Virus record (IMG/VR): IMGVR_UViG_3300033146_001917
Span: 1-64,000 of that record
Strand: one strand, 5' to 3'
Length of the DNA: 64,000 bases
From: a virus
The notes beneath the pieces were generated by a model that was not told where the DNA came from, did no database searches, and saw only the letters and a program-made list of their open reading frames with translations. Each line of letters starts with the position of its first letter. Position 1 is the first letter of the stretch. This document shows, piece after piece, positions 8,277 to 15,181 of the stretch. A program made the translations under genes and the position numbers.

Positions 8277-8501
8277 ATGATCAATAAAGAAATTGTACGA
8301 AAATTTCAGTCAAAATATGGCAAGATTAGCTATAAGGTTATTTCTCGTATTATTCGAGGACGTACAAATGCAAGTATAAACAAGGAACTGGATATTCCAG
8401 TTTCAAGTATCAAAACTTATCGTGGGAATTTGACACGTGGTGCTTATTCACCATGGGTTGTACGGAAAAGTAACACCTATACAGGTAAAATATTTAAGTA
8501 A
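8277..8501 (+). CDS. Small helix-turn-helix protein
   Basis: A 74-residue basic protein whose middle (IIRGRTNASINKELDI, then PVSSIKTYRGNLTRG) is a clear helix-turn-helix of the kind found in LuxR-like regulators and the DNA-binding tails of homing enzymes. No other domain is present. AAAGGA precedes the start with good spacing. It ends just before a 10-bp hairpin at 8509 and the hairpin-rich region that follows, so it is a candidate regulator of that region. Confidence 0.7.
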   Translation: MINKEIVRKFQSKYGKISYKVISRIIRGRTNASINKELDIPVSSIKTYRGNLTRGAYSPWVVRKSNTYTGKIFK

Positions 8502-8508
8502 TCTTTAT

Positions 8509-8532
8509 CCGACAATAATTTATTATTGTCGG
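8509..8532 (+). terminator. 10-bp perfect hairpin after the HTH gene
   Basis: CCGACAATAA (8509-8518) is exactly complementary to TTATTGTCGG (8523-8532) with a 4-base loop, eight bases after the stop codon. There is no U-run behind it, so it may be an RNA-stability or processing hairpin rather than a full intrinsic terminator. Confidence 0.5.
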
Positions 8533-8548
8533 AATCAATATCTTCTGT

Positions 8549-8788
8549 GTACCACAGGAGGTACGAATAAATAAACCAATAAACTGATTAAGGTGAGTGT
8601 CTCATCCTAATAGACAACAGGGAAAGGGTTTTAAAAAAGGTTATAATTACCAAAACTGCTTTCCCGCTTTAAAAAGCAATAGCACTTATTAACCTAGGAT
8701 TTGTATCGTGATCTACAAATCCTAGAAGTAATCGCTAGAGATAAAAAGTTGATAGGTTAGTAAAGCAATAAGACTCTCTAGCGATTAC
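8549..8788 (+). ncRNA. Candidate structured RNA: consecutive hairpins, no ORF
   Basis: This 240-base stretch has no convincing frame but folds on paper into a row of hairpins. GTACC/GGTAC is at 8549-8564. GGGAAAG (8620-8626) pairs with CTTTCCC (8659-8665), with GTTTT/AAAAC and GGT/ACC nested inside. A perfect 12-bp stem joins 8694-8705 to 8714-8725, and a perfect 14-bp stem joins 8728-8741 to 8775-8788. The last stem ends 12 bases before the start codon of a 26-residue peptide, so the element could be a leader controlling it, or an independent small RNA. It shows no T-loop and is not a tRNA. Confidence 0.55.
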
Positions 8789-8799
8789 AAGGAGATGAT

Positions 8800-8880
8800 A
8801 TGCAAGAGTACGAAGAGATAATAATTACAGCAATTATAGGTATGCTTATCATAGTGAGTATGATAATAAATATTATGTGA
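8800..8880 (+). CDS. 26-residue membrane peptide
   Basis: A tiny frame with an excellent ribosome binding site (AAGGAG, 5 bases ahead of ATG). The product starts with five polar residues (MQEYEE) and continues as a single hydrophobic helix of about 20 residues rich in Ile and Met, so it should sit in the membrane. It lies between the structured RNA and tRNA-Pro. Small phage peptides of this form include holin-like and toxin-like types; nothing here decides between them. Confidence 0.5.
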   Translation: MQEYEEIIITAIIGMLIIVSMIINIM

Positions 8881-8886
8881 ACACAC

Positions 8887-8959
8887 CTAGGTATAGCTGA
8901 GTTTGGTTTAGCGTTGGCTTTGGGAGCCAAGGATGGGAGTTCGAATCTCTCTACCTAGA
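8887..8959 (+). tRNA. tRNA-Pro (anticodon TGG)
   Basis: Complete cloverleaf in normal order: acceptor CTAGGTA/TACCTAG, a short D-stem GCT/AGC, anticodon stem TTGGC/GCCAA with loop TTTGGGA giving TGG, T-stem GGGAG/CTCTC with loop TTCGAAT, discriminator A at 8959. No CCA is encoded (AC-AAG follows), so maturation needs the CCA-adding enzyme encoded at 3548. Confidence 0.9.
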
Positions 8960-8963
8960 CAAG

Positions 8964-9131
8964 ATGACAAAACAAGAACTACAAGAATCTCTGGAAAAAC
9001 TAGAAGAACAAGGTTTAGTAAAAAAACAATTTAAGGATAACGAATATGAATATAAATTAACAACAAAGGGCAAATTGTACTATAATATAACTAATATATT
9101 TAAAAAAGGTAAAGATGAGTCAAATAATTGA
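8964..9131 (+). CDS. Small winged-helix-like protein
   Basis: A 55-residue frame. The sequence ESLEKL, EEQGLVKK, then YEYKLTTKGKLYY has the pattern of the second half of a winged-helix domain (LxxLxxxGLVxxx...YxLTxKG), seen in MarR- and PadR-like proteins, so it may bind DNA. It starts five bases after tRNA-Pro with no clear ribosome binding site and overlaps the next gene by 17 bases. An upstream part of the domain is not available because the tRNA is there, so it would be a half-domain. Confidence 0.5.
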   Translation: MTKQELQESLEKLEEQGLVKKQFKDNEYEYKLTTKGKLYYNITNIFKKGKDESNN

Positions 9132-9432
9132 ATCAATTTATTTAGAAAATACACATTCTACACATAACAAATTTTATGAAATTTTTATTGTGTATAAAAA
9201 TAATTTATTCAATATACATACACGACATGGAACTAAAGGAAAAGATGGTATATATACATGCACTCGATTTACTTACGTTGAAGTAGACGAAGCAAGAGAT
9301 AAAATGCAAGATATGATTGCAAAAAAAATATCATCACGTGGTTATGAAATACTAGATAAGTTAAAAGAATCTCCCGTAATAAAGAAGCAAGCAGTCACGG
9401 GAAGGCTAAAACGTTTTGCTTCATTTATGTGA
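9115..9432 (+). CDS. WGR-domain protein
   Basis: A stand-alone WGR-like domain of 105 residues. Visible marks are NKFYEIFIVYKNNLFNI, RHGTKGKDG (in place of the W-G-R turn) and a C-terminal helix with EARDKMQDMIAKKISSRGY, the usual lysine/glycine-tyrosine end of WGR domains. WGR domains bind nucleic acid next to PARP, ligase and other repair domains. The DNA ligase at 11211 also begins with a WGR-like region, so the two may act together in repair. AAAGGTAAAG precedes the start. Confidence 0.7.
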   Translation: MSQIIESIYLENTHSTHNKFYEIFIVYKNNLFNIHTRHGTKGKDGIYTCTRFTYVEVDEARDKMQDMIAKKISSRGYEILDKLKESPVIKKQAVTGRLKRFASFM

Positions 9433-9435
9433 TAC

Positions 9436-9633
9436 ATGAATATAATTATTGAAGTAGACGATACAGATCCACACGAGTATCGTCTTACAGTTCCATTAAT
9501 GAGTTTACAAGATTTTTGGACCATAATAGCTGATATAAAGACCAGAATCGAAGAAGGCGAATTTGATCCTGGACAAACAGAACATCTTGAACTTTTATCG
9601 TCTTCAATTAAAAATAACGATTTCGATAATTAA
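9436..9633 (+). CDS. Small acidic hypothetical protein
   Basis: Not recognised. 65 residues, acidic, with a strand-rich N-terminus (MNIIIEVDDTD) and an amphipathic helix (LQDFWTIIADIKTRIEEGEF). It starts 4 bases after the WGR gene; the ribosome binding site is not obvious. Function unknown. Confidence 0.55.
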   Translation: MNIIIEVDDTDPHEYRLTVPLMSLQDFWTIIADIKTRIEEGEFDPGQTEHLELLSSSIKNNDFDN

Positions 9634-9641
9634 GGTATGTA

Positions 9642-9836
9642 ATGAAAAGTAAACTAATCGGAGAAACACAACATCCGAAAGAAATAGCTTTAATTACCCA
9701 ATTATCAACAACTAGCAAATCTTATTGGACATTTTATATCCTTAGAGCTGGGAAAATACTCTGGGATAATAACGAATTTAACACCTTAAAAGCGGTGAGA
9801 GAACATGTCCTAAACAATAATTTTCAAGCACAATAA
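9642..9836 (+). CDS. Small hypothetical protein
   Basis: Not recognised. 64 residues, soluble, with an aromatic middle (SYWTFYILRAGKILWDNNEF). AAGG lies 6 bases ahead of the start, and the gene follows its neighbour by 8 bases. Part of a row of four small unknown genes between the WGR gene and dUTPase. Confidence 0.55.
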   Translation: MKSKLIGETQHPKEIALITQLSTTSKSYWTFYILRAGKILWDNNEFNTLKAVREHVLNNNFQAQ

Positions 9837-9858
9837 ACATTCATTCCTAAAGGACATT

Positions 9859-10074
9859 ATGCGTAAATGTAATCAAAAACTTACTGTTGATATTCTAGAT
9901 TATGATATAGATATTCATGAACTTATCGAATATATACTTGATAAAGGTATAATATCTGATGTTTGGGAAGAACTATGTACCAATTTAGATAACTCCACGA
10001 TGGAAGAAATAGCAGAAAATTTATCTCCCAATGCAGTAAGTATACTAGAAGAAGTACTTGAATTAATAGAATAG
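9859..10074 (+). CDS. Small acidic hypothetical protein
   Basis: Not recognised. 71 residues, strongly acidic and probably all helical (LIEYILDKGIISDVWEEL, SILEEVLELIE). The acidic character resembles DNA-mimic or antirepressor-type phage proteins, but this is only a resemblance. AAAGGA precedes the start at good distance. Confidence 0.55.
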   Translation: MRKCNQKLTVDILDYDIDIHELIEYILDKGIISDVWEELCTNLDNSTMEEIAENLSPNAVSILEEVLELIE

Positions 10075-10090
10075 AATTGGTAACACATAG

Positions 10091-10507
10091 ATGAGGACAC
10101 AAACTGATTTATGGAAATGGAACGAAAACTATGATTCTGGCACAATACCAGGATATACAACATGGCTATATAAACAGAATAGACTTAGACGTCCAGAAGA
10201 ATTTGTAGATAGTAGTGATATGTATGCAACACATCTATCTTCTCAAGATATATTGCGTTTGCTAAAGATAATTAACTCTTTAGAACAACAAGTTAAGTTT
10301 CTAAAAGATGATATAACAAACTGTAATATTTCTATTGATAATCTACATACTCAAGTTACACAAGAACATCGCAAACTTACATCATATGGATATCATAAAT
10401 TAAATTGTAAGTTTTTAAAAAATAGATTTCGAAAACCCCATAGCGAAGAAAGTACATGTGATTGCGGATGGATACAAATAAAAAAACAATTCAAAACGTC
10501 TCTATAG
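10091..10507 (+). CDS. Hypothetical protein with coiled coil and Cys/His tail
   Basis: Not recognised. Residues about 55-100 form a coiled coil (SLEQQVKFLKDDI, SIDNLHTQVTQEHRKL). The C-terminus holds His, Cys, then CDCGW, a spacing like the C...CxCG metal-binding tails seen in small phage proteins. It overlaps the dUTPase gene by 40 bases, which suggests coupled expression. Confidence 0.6.
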   Translation: MRTQTDLWKWNENYDSGTIPGYTTWLYKQNRLRRPEEFVDSSDMYATHLSSQDILRLLKIINSLEQQVKFLKDDITNCNISIDNLHTQVTQEHRKLTSYGYHKLNCKFLKNRFRKPHSEESTCDCGWIQIKKQFKTSL

Positions 10508-10977
10508 CAATAAAAAAAATTAATCCTGCAGCATTTGTTCCTTCTATAGCATATCAAAATGATGCTGGATGCGATATACAAGCATGTTTAGATAAAGACA
10601 TAGTACTCAAACCACATTCTAGATCTATGATACCATGTGGATTTGGGATGGCATTACCTAACGGATGGGAAGCTCAAATTAGACCTCGTAGCGGAAATGC
10701 TATTAATTTGGGTTTAACTGTCTTAAATTCACCAGGAACAATTGATTCTGGATATCGTGGCGAAATAAAAATTATTCTATATAATACGTCAGATAAAGAT
10801 ATAATAATTTATCATGGTATGAAAATAGCTCAAATGGTAATAGGGCAAATTCCACTAATACATTTTTATGAAACAGATACATTACCTAAATCAGAACGAG
10901 GGGAAAAGGGTTTCGGATCAAGCAATAAGATACCTGGCAAAATTTCTACTTACAAGATTAGAGACCAGACGTATTAA
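10468..10977 (+). CDS. dut: dUTPase
   Basis: Trimeric dUTP diphosphatase, hydrolysing dUTP to dUMP and diphosphate; this keeps uracil out of phage DNA and feeds dTMP synthesis. All five family motifs are present: DAGCDI (residues 32-37), RPRSG, LNSPGTIDSGYRGEI, GMKIAQMVI, and the C-terminal RGEKGFGSS that closes the active site. The ATG at 10468 is used; a TTG two codons earlier is possible. It works with the ThyX-like protein, dCMP deaminase and uracil-DNA glycosylase encoded near 44-47 kb. Confidence 0.95.
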   Translation: MDTNKKTIQNVSIAIKKINPAAFVPSIAYQNDAGCDIQACLDKDIVLKPHSRSMIPCGFGMALPNGWEAQIRPRSGNAINLGLTVLNSPGTIDSGYRGEIKIILYNTSDKDIIIYHGMKIAQMVIGQIPLIHFYETDTLPKSERGEKGFGSSNKIPGKISTYKIRDQTY

Positions 10978-11003
10978 ATTTCTCTCACAAATAGAAATAA
11001 AAA

Positions 11004-11198
11004 ATGATTCACCAAATACAAGATTGTTTGTGTGACACCTGGGAATTAAAAGAATATCTTCGATATTGCTCTACTATATCATTATTACACCTAATTAAAC
11101 TTATTAATCCATCTAAAGATAGATATTTATCTTATAACCTACACTCAATAGCTGATCTATATGACACAAGACCAACTAATGAATGGCCTAACAAATAA
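11004..11198 (+). CDS. Small hypothetical protein
   Basis: Not recognised. 64 residues with two cysteines near the N-terminus (DCLCDTW) and a hydrophobic helix (STISLLHLIKLI). The ribosome binding site is poor. It lies between dUTPase and DNA ligase, in line with both. Confidence 0.5.
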   Translation: MIHQIQDCLCDTWELKEYLRYCSTISLLHLIKLINPSKDRYLSYNLHSIADLYDTRPTNEWPNK

Positions 11199-11210
11199 GG
11201 CAATTATAAT

Positions 11211-12305
11211 ATGGAATTAGACACCTTATACCACAAGGGTCGTTCAGGAAAAATTTATTCTTGGACTATTTGGACAGAACAAAATACAATCATTACAGAG
11301 TATGGCACTAGTGATGGTGAAAAAACCAAGACCCAAAAGATAGTCACTGCCAAAAACATTGGCAAAAAAAATGAAATATCTAGTGAACAACAAGCTATTA
11401 AAGAAGCAAAAGCTCAACATAAAAAGAAAATTGATAAAGGATATAAACTAACAAAAGCAGCTACCAATGAAACGATATTTCTTCCTATGTTGGCTACAGA
11501 TTATAATAAAACATATTTGAAGAAGAATAAAACAATTACGTTTCCAGTTGACGTACAACCAAAACTTGATGGTGTACGTTGTCTTGCATTGTGGCAAGAT
11601 GGGGAAATAGTACTTATGACTCGCGGAGGAAAGAAATTTAATCTTCCTCACATAGCTAATGATTTAGCTAAATGGTTACCTGCTGAGACTATGCTTGATG
11701 GAGAAATATATACACATGGTATGAGTCTACAAAATATAAACAAATTATGGAAAAAACAAAGAAAGGATACGCCGCATTTAAAATACTGTATATTTGACGC
11801 TGTATCCAATAACGATTATACAGCTGTATGGTCTAGCCGACTTTCTAACTTAAATGCATTAAATAATACATCAACTTGTGAAATTGTTCCTTCGTATACT
11901 ATTAATACACCAGAAGAGATATTTGAATACCTAGACAAGTTTGAGAAACAAGGATATGAAGGAATTATATTCCGTATACAATCTGGAACATATGAATTAG
12001 GCTATAGATCTAGTAATCTATTGAAATTAAAAAAATTCAAAGATGCTGAATTTCGAATAATCGGATATCACGAGGGAACAGGATCAGATATAGGTACAGT
12101 AATATGGGAATGTGAAACAGTAGATAAAGGCATCTTTTCTGTTCGCCCAATAGGCACACGAGAAGATCGTCGAAAATATTTTTTAGACGCTGAATCTTTT
12201 ATTGGACGATACTTAACTGTAAAATTTCAAACATATTCAAATGATAAAATACCAATTTTTCCAGTTGGCATTACTATCCGAGAACCAGAAGATATAAATA
12301 GTTAA
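11211..12305 (+). CDS. ATP-dependent DNA ligase with N-terminal WGR-like domain
   Basis: Seals nicks in double-stranded DNA through a ligase-adenylate intermediate. Residues 1-85 form a WGR-like domain (YSWTIWTEQNTIITEYGTSD ... KKKIDKGY). The adenylation domain follows: motif I KLDG with the nucleophilic Lys at about residue 118, motif III LDGEIY, motif IV YEGIIFR, motif V LLKLKKFKD. A short OB domain ends the protein. 364 residues fits small viral ligases. WGR-ligase fusions are known in viruses. AAGG precedes the start at about 11 bases. Confidence 0.93.
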   Translation: MELDTLYHKGRSGKIYSWTIWTEQNTIITEYGTSDGEKTKTQKIVTAKNIGKKNEISSEQQAIKEAKAQHKKKIDKGYKLTKAATNETIFLPMLATDYNKTYLKKNKTITFPVDVQPKLDGVRCLALWQDGEIVLMTRGGKKFNLPHIANDLAKWLPAETMLDGEIYTHGMSLQNINKLWKKQRKDTPHLKYCIFDAVSNNDYTAVWSSRLSNLNALNNTSTCEIVPSYTINTPEEIFEYLDKFEKQGYEGIIFRIQSGTYELGYRSSNLLKLKKFKDAEFRIIGYHEGTGSDIGTVIWECETVDKGIFSVRPIGTREDRRKYFLDAESFIGRYLTVKFQTYSNDKIPIFPVGITIREPEDINS

Positions 12306-12355
12306 GTTAGAGTTCAGACAAACAATAATTTGAAATTAAAATAATTGAGTCATCA

Positions 12356-12979
12356 ATGAGAATAGTAGCAATATCAGATACTCACAGACATCATAGTGCT
12401 GTAGACATACCTGATGGTGACATATTAGTCCATGCAGGTGATATTGGATGTGAATATGGATTTAAGATGCTTACACAATTTGCGTCTTGGTTAGACACAC
12501 TTCCGCATAAAAATAAAATTATTATTGCTGGAAATCATGATTTAGCAATCGAAGACGACCAACTTCGTACAAAGGATATATTGTCAAAATACAACTATTT
12601 ACAAGATGAACAAGTAATTATAGATGGCATTAAGTTCTATGGGTCTCCCTGGTCACCAAGATTTTTCGATTGGGCATTCAATGCTAACCGTGGAGCTGAC
12701 TTAAAACAAAAATGGTCTAAAATTCCAAATAATACAGATGTGTTAGTTACTCATGGTCCTCCATATAAAATATTAGATTATGTACCTTCGAGCAATGAAT
12801 ATACAGGATGCAAAGAACTGAGGGCTAAAGTCATGGAAATACAACCCAAGGTACATATATTTGGTCATATTCACGAAGGATATGGGATACAACATTTTAA
12901 TAATACTTGGTTTATTAACGCTTCTATTTGTAATGAGTGCAATTGTGTAACTAACAAACCTCAAATAATTGAGCTATAG
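12356..12979 (+). CDS. Calcineurin-like metallophosphoesterase
   Basis: Two-metal phosphoesterase fold. The metal-ligand motifs appear in order: SDTH (residues 7-10), HAGDIG, AGNHD, THGPP and GHIH near the C-terminus. The substrate cannot be read from the sequence; relatives act on nucleotides, nucleic acids or phosphoproteins. 207 residues is the normal length of the small YfcE/MPPED-like branch. It sits between DNA ligase and a membrane protein with an HExxH motif. Confidence 0.85.
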   Translation: MRIVAISDTHRHHSAVDIPDGDILVHAGDIGCEYGFKMLTQFASWLDTLPHKNKIIIAGNHDLAIEDDQLRTKDILSKYNYLQDEQVIIDGIKFYGSPWSPRFFDWAFNANRGADLKQKWSKIPNNTDVLVTHGPPYKILDYVPSSNEYTGCKELRAKVMEIQPKVHIFGHIHEGYGIQHFNNTWFINASICNECNCVTNKPQIIEL

Positions 12980-12987
12980 GAAATAAG

Positions 12988-13587
12988 TTGGAAAAATTCC
13001 CTTGGAAATCTTTATCGTGGCTTCTATTGCCTATTTGCTATACAGTAATATTTTTTGCCGTCCTGTTCACTCCTCAAGAATTATCGATGAATGAACATAT
13101 TATTCTGATAGTATCAGAACTTACAGCATGGACGATAGGTATTGTATTAGTAATATGGGAATATTCAAAATGGGAACGTTACAGTCCTAAATGTATTACA
13201 GAACAAGGGACAAAAATAGTATTTAATACGTATGTGCTTTTACCAAATTACATTAAGAAACATATGGAAAAAGCAATTAATTTATTTATTGAATACGTTA
13301 CAGAACATACAGATACAAACAAGGATGAATTAAATAAATTATTTTCAAATATAACAGTAATTATTCATCAAAAACCAATCATTTATAAGAAAAAGAAATT
13401 TAATGGATTAACCATTCCAGGAATAATCCAAATCAATTGGTTAGAAGGCTGTGGCACAAATGCTTTCTTTCATGAATGTATTCATAGACTTAGACAAGAC
13501 GTATGGAAACTAGAACGCGATGACGAACATAAAGCTGAAAACATATGGCACATTCCAAAAATATTAAAACAAAAATTTAAAAACTAA
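12988..13587 (+). CDS. Membrane protein with HExxH motif, putative metallopeptidase
   Basis: Two N-terminal membrane helices (residues about 9-28 and 36-57) are followed by a cytoplasmic domain with HECIH near residue 168, the zinc-binding signature of gluzincin-like peptidases. A Glu for the third ligand may lie in DDEHKAEN. The start is TTG: AGGA lies 7 bases ahead of it, and the next ATG would remove the first helix. It resembles in layout the membrane HExxH protein at 18598. Substrate unknown; peptidase activity is inferred from the motif only. Confidence 0.6.
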   Translation: MEKFPWKSLSWLLLPICYTVIFFAVLFTPQELSMNEHIILIVSELTAWTIGIVLVIWEYSKWERYSPKCITEQGTKIVFNTYVLLPNYIKKHMEKAINLFIEYVTEHTDTNKDELNKLFSNITVIIHQKPIIYKKKKFNGLTIPGIIQINWLEGCGTNAFFHECIHRLRQDVWKLERDDEHKAENIWHIPKILKQKFKN

Positions 13588-13595
13588 TAAAAAGA

Positions 13596-13677
13596 ATGAT
13601 CTGCTTCAGATCATCTTATGAATGGAATCTTCTATTCATCTTTATCATACTGTATTCATTAGATGAATGAATAGAAG
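13596..13677 (+). terminator. Two strong hairpins after the HExxH gene
   Basis: ATGATCTG (13596-13603) pairs exactly with CAGATCAT (13607-13614) over a 3-base loop. CTTCTATTCATC (13629-13640) then pairs with 13662-13677 with one 4-base bulge. Neither is followed by a long U-run, so they may stabilise or process the transcript rather than end it. The rest of 13678-13797 contains only a 6-bp GTTTAC/GTAAAC hairpin. Confidence 0.45.
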
Positions 13678-13797
13678 ACAGGAAGAGGATTTTACTGCAG
13701 CTCAATGCATGAATTAAACTAATATATGAATTAAACAAAACATAGGGTTCTGTTTACTTGTAAACATTAACCTAAAGAGACTATAAATAGATACCAT

Positions 13798-14022
13798 ATG
13801 ATTAATTTTTCAAACAAAATAACCCAAACAATATTTAATATAAATAAGAAAAATATATATACCAAAGATAAGGTTTGGACAATATCAGAAATGCAACAAG
13901 AATTTTATGTACATACAGTTATTGAACCATATGTAATGGTTACCAATAAAATAACAGGCAAACAAGGTACACTTATGTATAAACATAATCCACGAATTTA
14001 CTTCAACTTTGTAGAAGACTAA
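13798..14022 (+). CDS. Small basic hypothetical protein
   Basis: Not recognised. 74 residues, basic, strand-rich (KDKVWTISEMQQEFYVHTVI, EPYVMVTNKITGKQGTLM), looking like a small beta-barrel domain, though no family can be named. It has no clear ribosome binding site and stands alone between two hairpin-rich gaps. A TATAAA box lies 13 bases ahead of the start, too near to be a convincing promoter. Confidence 0.5.
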   Translation: MINFSNKITQTIFNINKKNIYTKDKVWTISEMQQEFYVHTVIEPYVMVTNKITGKQGTLMYKHNPRIYFNFVED

Positions 14023-14028
14023 AATAAC

Positions 14029-14134
14029 ATTATATATGCAACATATATAATTATGGATTATCGCATCACGTAAAAAAACTTACTATTATGGCAATAATAA
14101 ATTTTTTTACTTATCAAAATATAAAATTTTGATA
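14029..14134 (+). other. Three perfect or near-perfect hairpins in a gene-free gap
   Basis: In the 239-base gap after the small gene, ATTATATATG/CATATATAAT (14029-14051) forms a 10-bp stem. GTAAAAAAA/TTTTTTTAC (14070-14110) encloses a TATTAT/ATAATA hairpin, and TATCAAAAT/ATTTTGATA (14112-14134) forms a 9-bp stem. Some would form by chance in AT-rich DNA, but their density and exact pairing are high. Together with the element at 14141 they fill the whole gap. Confidence 0.45.
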
Positions 14135-14140
14135 GATTAC

Positions 14141-14234
14141 TTTATGTAACATGAGTTCGTAAAATACTAGGGGTATACCTAGTATCAATTACAACACATA
14201 AATAGTGTTGTGTCATGTTACATAAAAAATTTTT
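14141..14234 (+). ncRNA. Candidate three-way-junction RNA ending in a U-run
   Basis: A 14-bp perfect outer stem (14141-14154 with 14213-14226) encloses two hairpins, ATACTAGG/CCTAGTAT (14164-14185) and ACAACAC/GTGTTGT (14191-14211). Linkers of 9, 5 and 1 bases make a three-way junction. A run of T follows at 14227-14234 after AAA, as in an intrinsic terminator or a riboswitch expression platform. The next gene starts 28 bases later, so the element is well placed to control it. It matches no riboswitch class that I can recognise. Confidence 0.55.
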
Positions 14235-14261
14235 TTTCAACATAACATCAAGGAATTAAAA

Positions 14262-14990
14262 ATGAAACTTAATCAAGTTATTGCTATAGAAAAAGGAATC
14301 AAGTCACGAGTCTATAGCACTATTACCCAAGTTAATAAAACTAGCAAGAAATCAGCACTTTTTGAAGGATTTACTAAGCAATATACACCTTCAGATGAAG
14401 AAGGACAGCGATTTCCAGACGAAAAACAAAAAGTACAGTTCCAAACTGGAGCTATTGTAAAACAATTAGCTCATACGTTGCAGGAACTATTCGATATCAC
14501 AGCTCAAAAAGATGTTGGTAATACAATCGCTAAAGCGGACTTAATTATTGATAGTATTACTCTTATGAAAGATGTTCCAGCAACATATTTATTGTTCTTG
14601 GAAAAACAACTAAATGATATCCATACTTTGATTAAGGATTTGCCAATCCTAGATTCAAATTATGATTGGTCAGAAGATATTAACAGCGGTCTATATAAAA
14701 CAGATGCGATCCAAACAGCGAAAACAAAGAAAGTAGTTAAACCACTACTTCTTGCACCTGCAACAACAGAACATCCAGCACAAACTACCACTATTACAGA
14801 AGATGTAATTATTGGATATTGGAAAGCTACGAAACTCTCTGGAGCACTACCACTTCCAAAGCGTGATTTGCTACTTGAAAAAATTATCAGACTAAAGCAA
14901 GCTGTTAAAATAGCTAGAGAACATGCGAATGGAATAGAAATCGATAAGATTAAACCTGGTGCAGAAATCTTAGGATGGTTACTAGGTTAA
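14262..14990 (+). CDS. Conserved phage/actinobacterial-type protein, function unknown (probable DUF7873 family)
   Basis: Recognisable as a widespread family with no known function. Conserved blocks are the N-terminus (NQVIAIEKGIKSR), TPSDEEGQRFPDEKQKVQFQ, TYLLFLEKQLNDI, NSGLYKTD, and ATTEHPAQT followed by ITEDVIIGYW. I recall similar proteins in large phages and actinobacteria; the DUF number is from memory and unverified. AAGGA precedes the start. It lies behind the three-way-junction RNA and ahead of the permuted tRNA pair. No catalytic motif can be named. Confidence 0.7.
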   Translation: MKLNQVIAIEKGIKSRVYSTITQVNKTSKKSALFEGFTKQYTPSDEEGQRFPDEKQKVQFQTGAIVKQLAHTLQELFDITAQKDVGNTIAKADLIIDSITLMKDVPATYLLFLEKQLNDIHTLIKDLPILDSNYDWSEDINSGLYKTDAIQTAKTKKVVKPLLLAPATTEHPAQTTTITEDVIIGYWKATKLSGALPLPKRDLLLEKIIRLKQAVKIAREHANGIEIDKIKPGAEILGWLLG

Positions 14991-15022
14991 GTTTGGAGAT
15001 AATCTAAATTTTAAATTTAGTG

Positions 15023-15140
15023 ATATCTAGTAGTTAAGAGTATTAGCAACCTATATACTTTTAGAGGTTCGAATCCTCTCCCCGGCACATAAATATTTTG
15101 TCGGGGTGGCGAAATGGTAAACGCTATAGCCACTAGATAT
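15023..15140 (+). tRNA. Putative circularly permuted tRNA gene 1 (3' half before 5' half; Leu-like)
   Basis: The 3' half comes first: T-stem AGAGG (15063-15067), loop TTCGAAT, CCTCT (15075-15079), acceptor strand CCCCGGC (15080-15086), discriminator A15087. After a 12-base AU-rich spacer the 5' half follows: acceptor GTCGGGG (15100-15106), U8 and G9, D-stem GCG/CGC (15109-15124) with a GG-containing loop. The two acceptor strands pair 7 of 7 with one G-T pair. An outer 9-bp helix, ATATCTAGT (15023-15031) with ACTAGATAT (15132-15140), closes the precursor. TATAG (15125-15129) can pair with CTATA (15051-15055) as anticodon stem, but U33 and the anticodon are not resolved by eye. The D-arm and A73 are Leu-like. 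No CCA is encoded. Confidence 0.75.
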
Positions 15141-15181
15141 AAATAAATAGTAGACTCAAGCTATTCTCCAAAATTGAGTAT

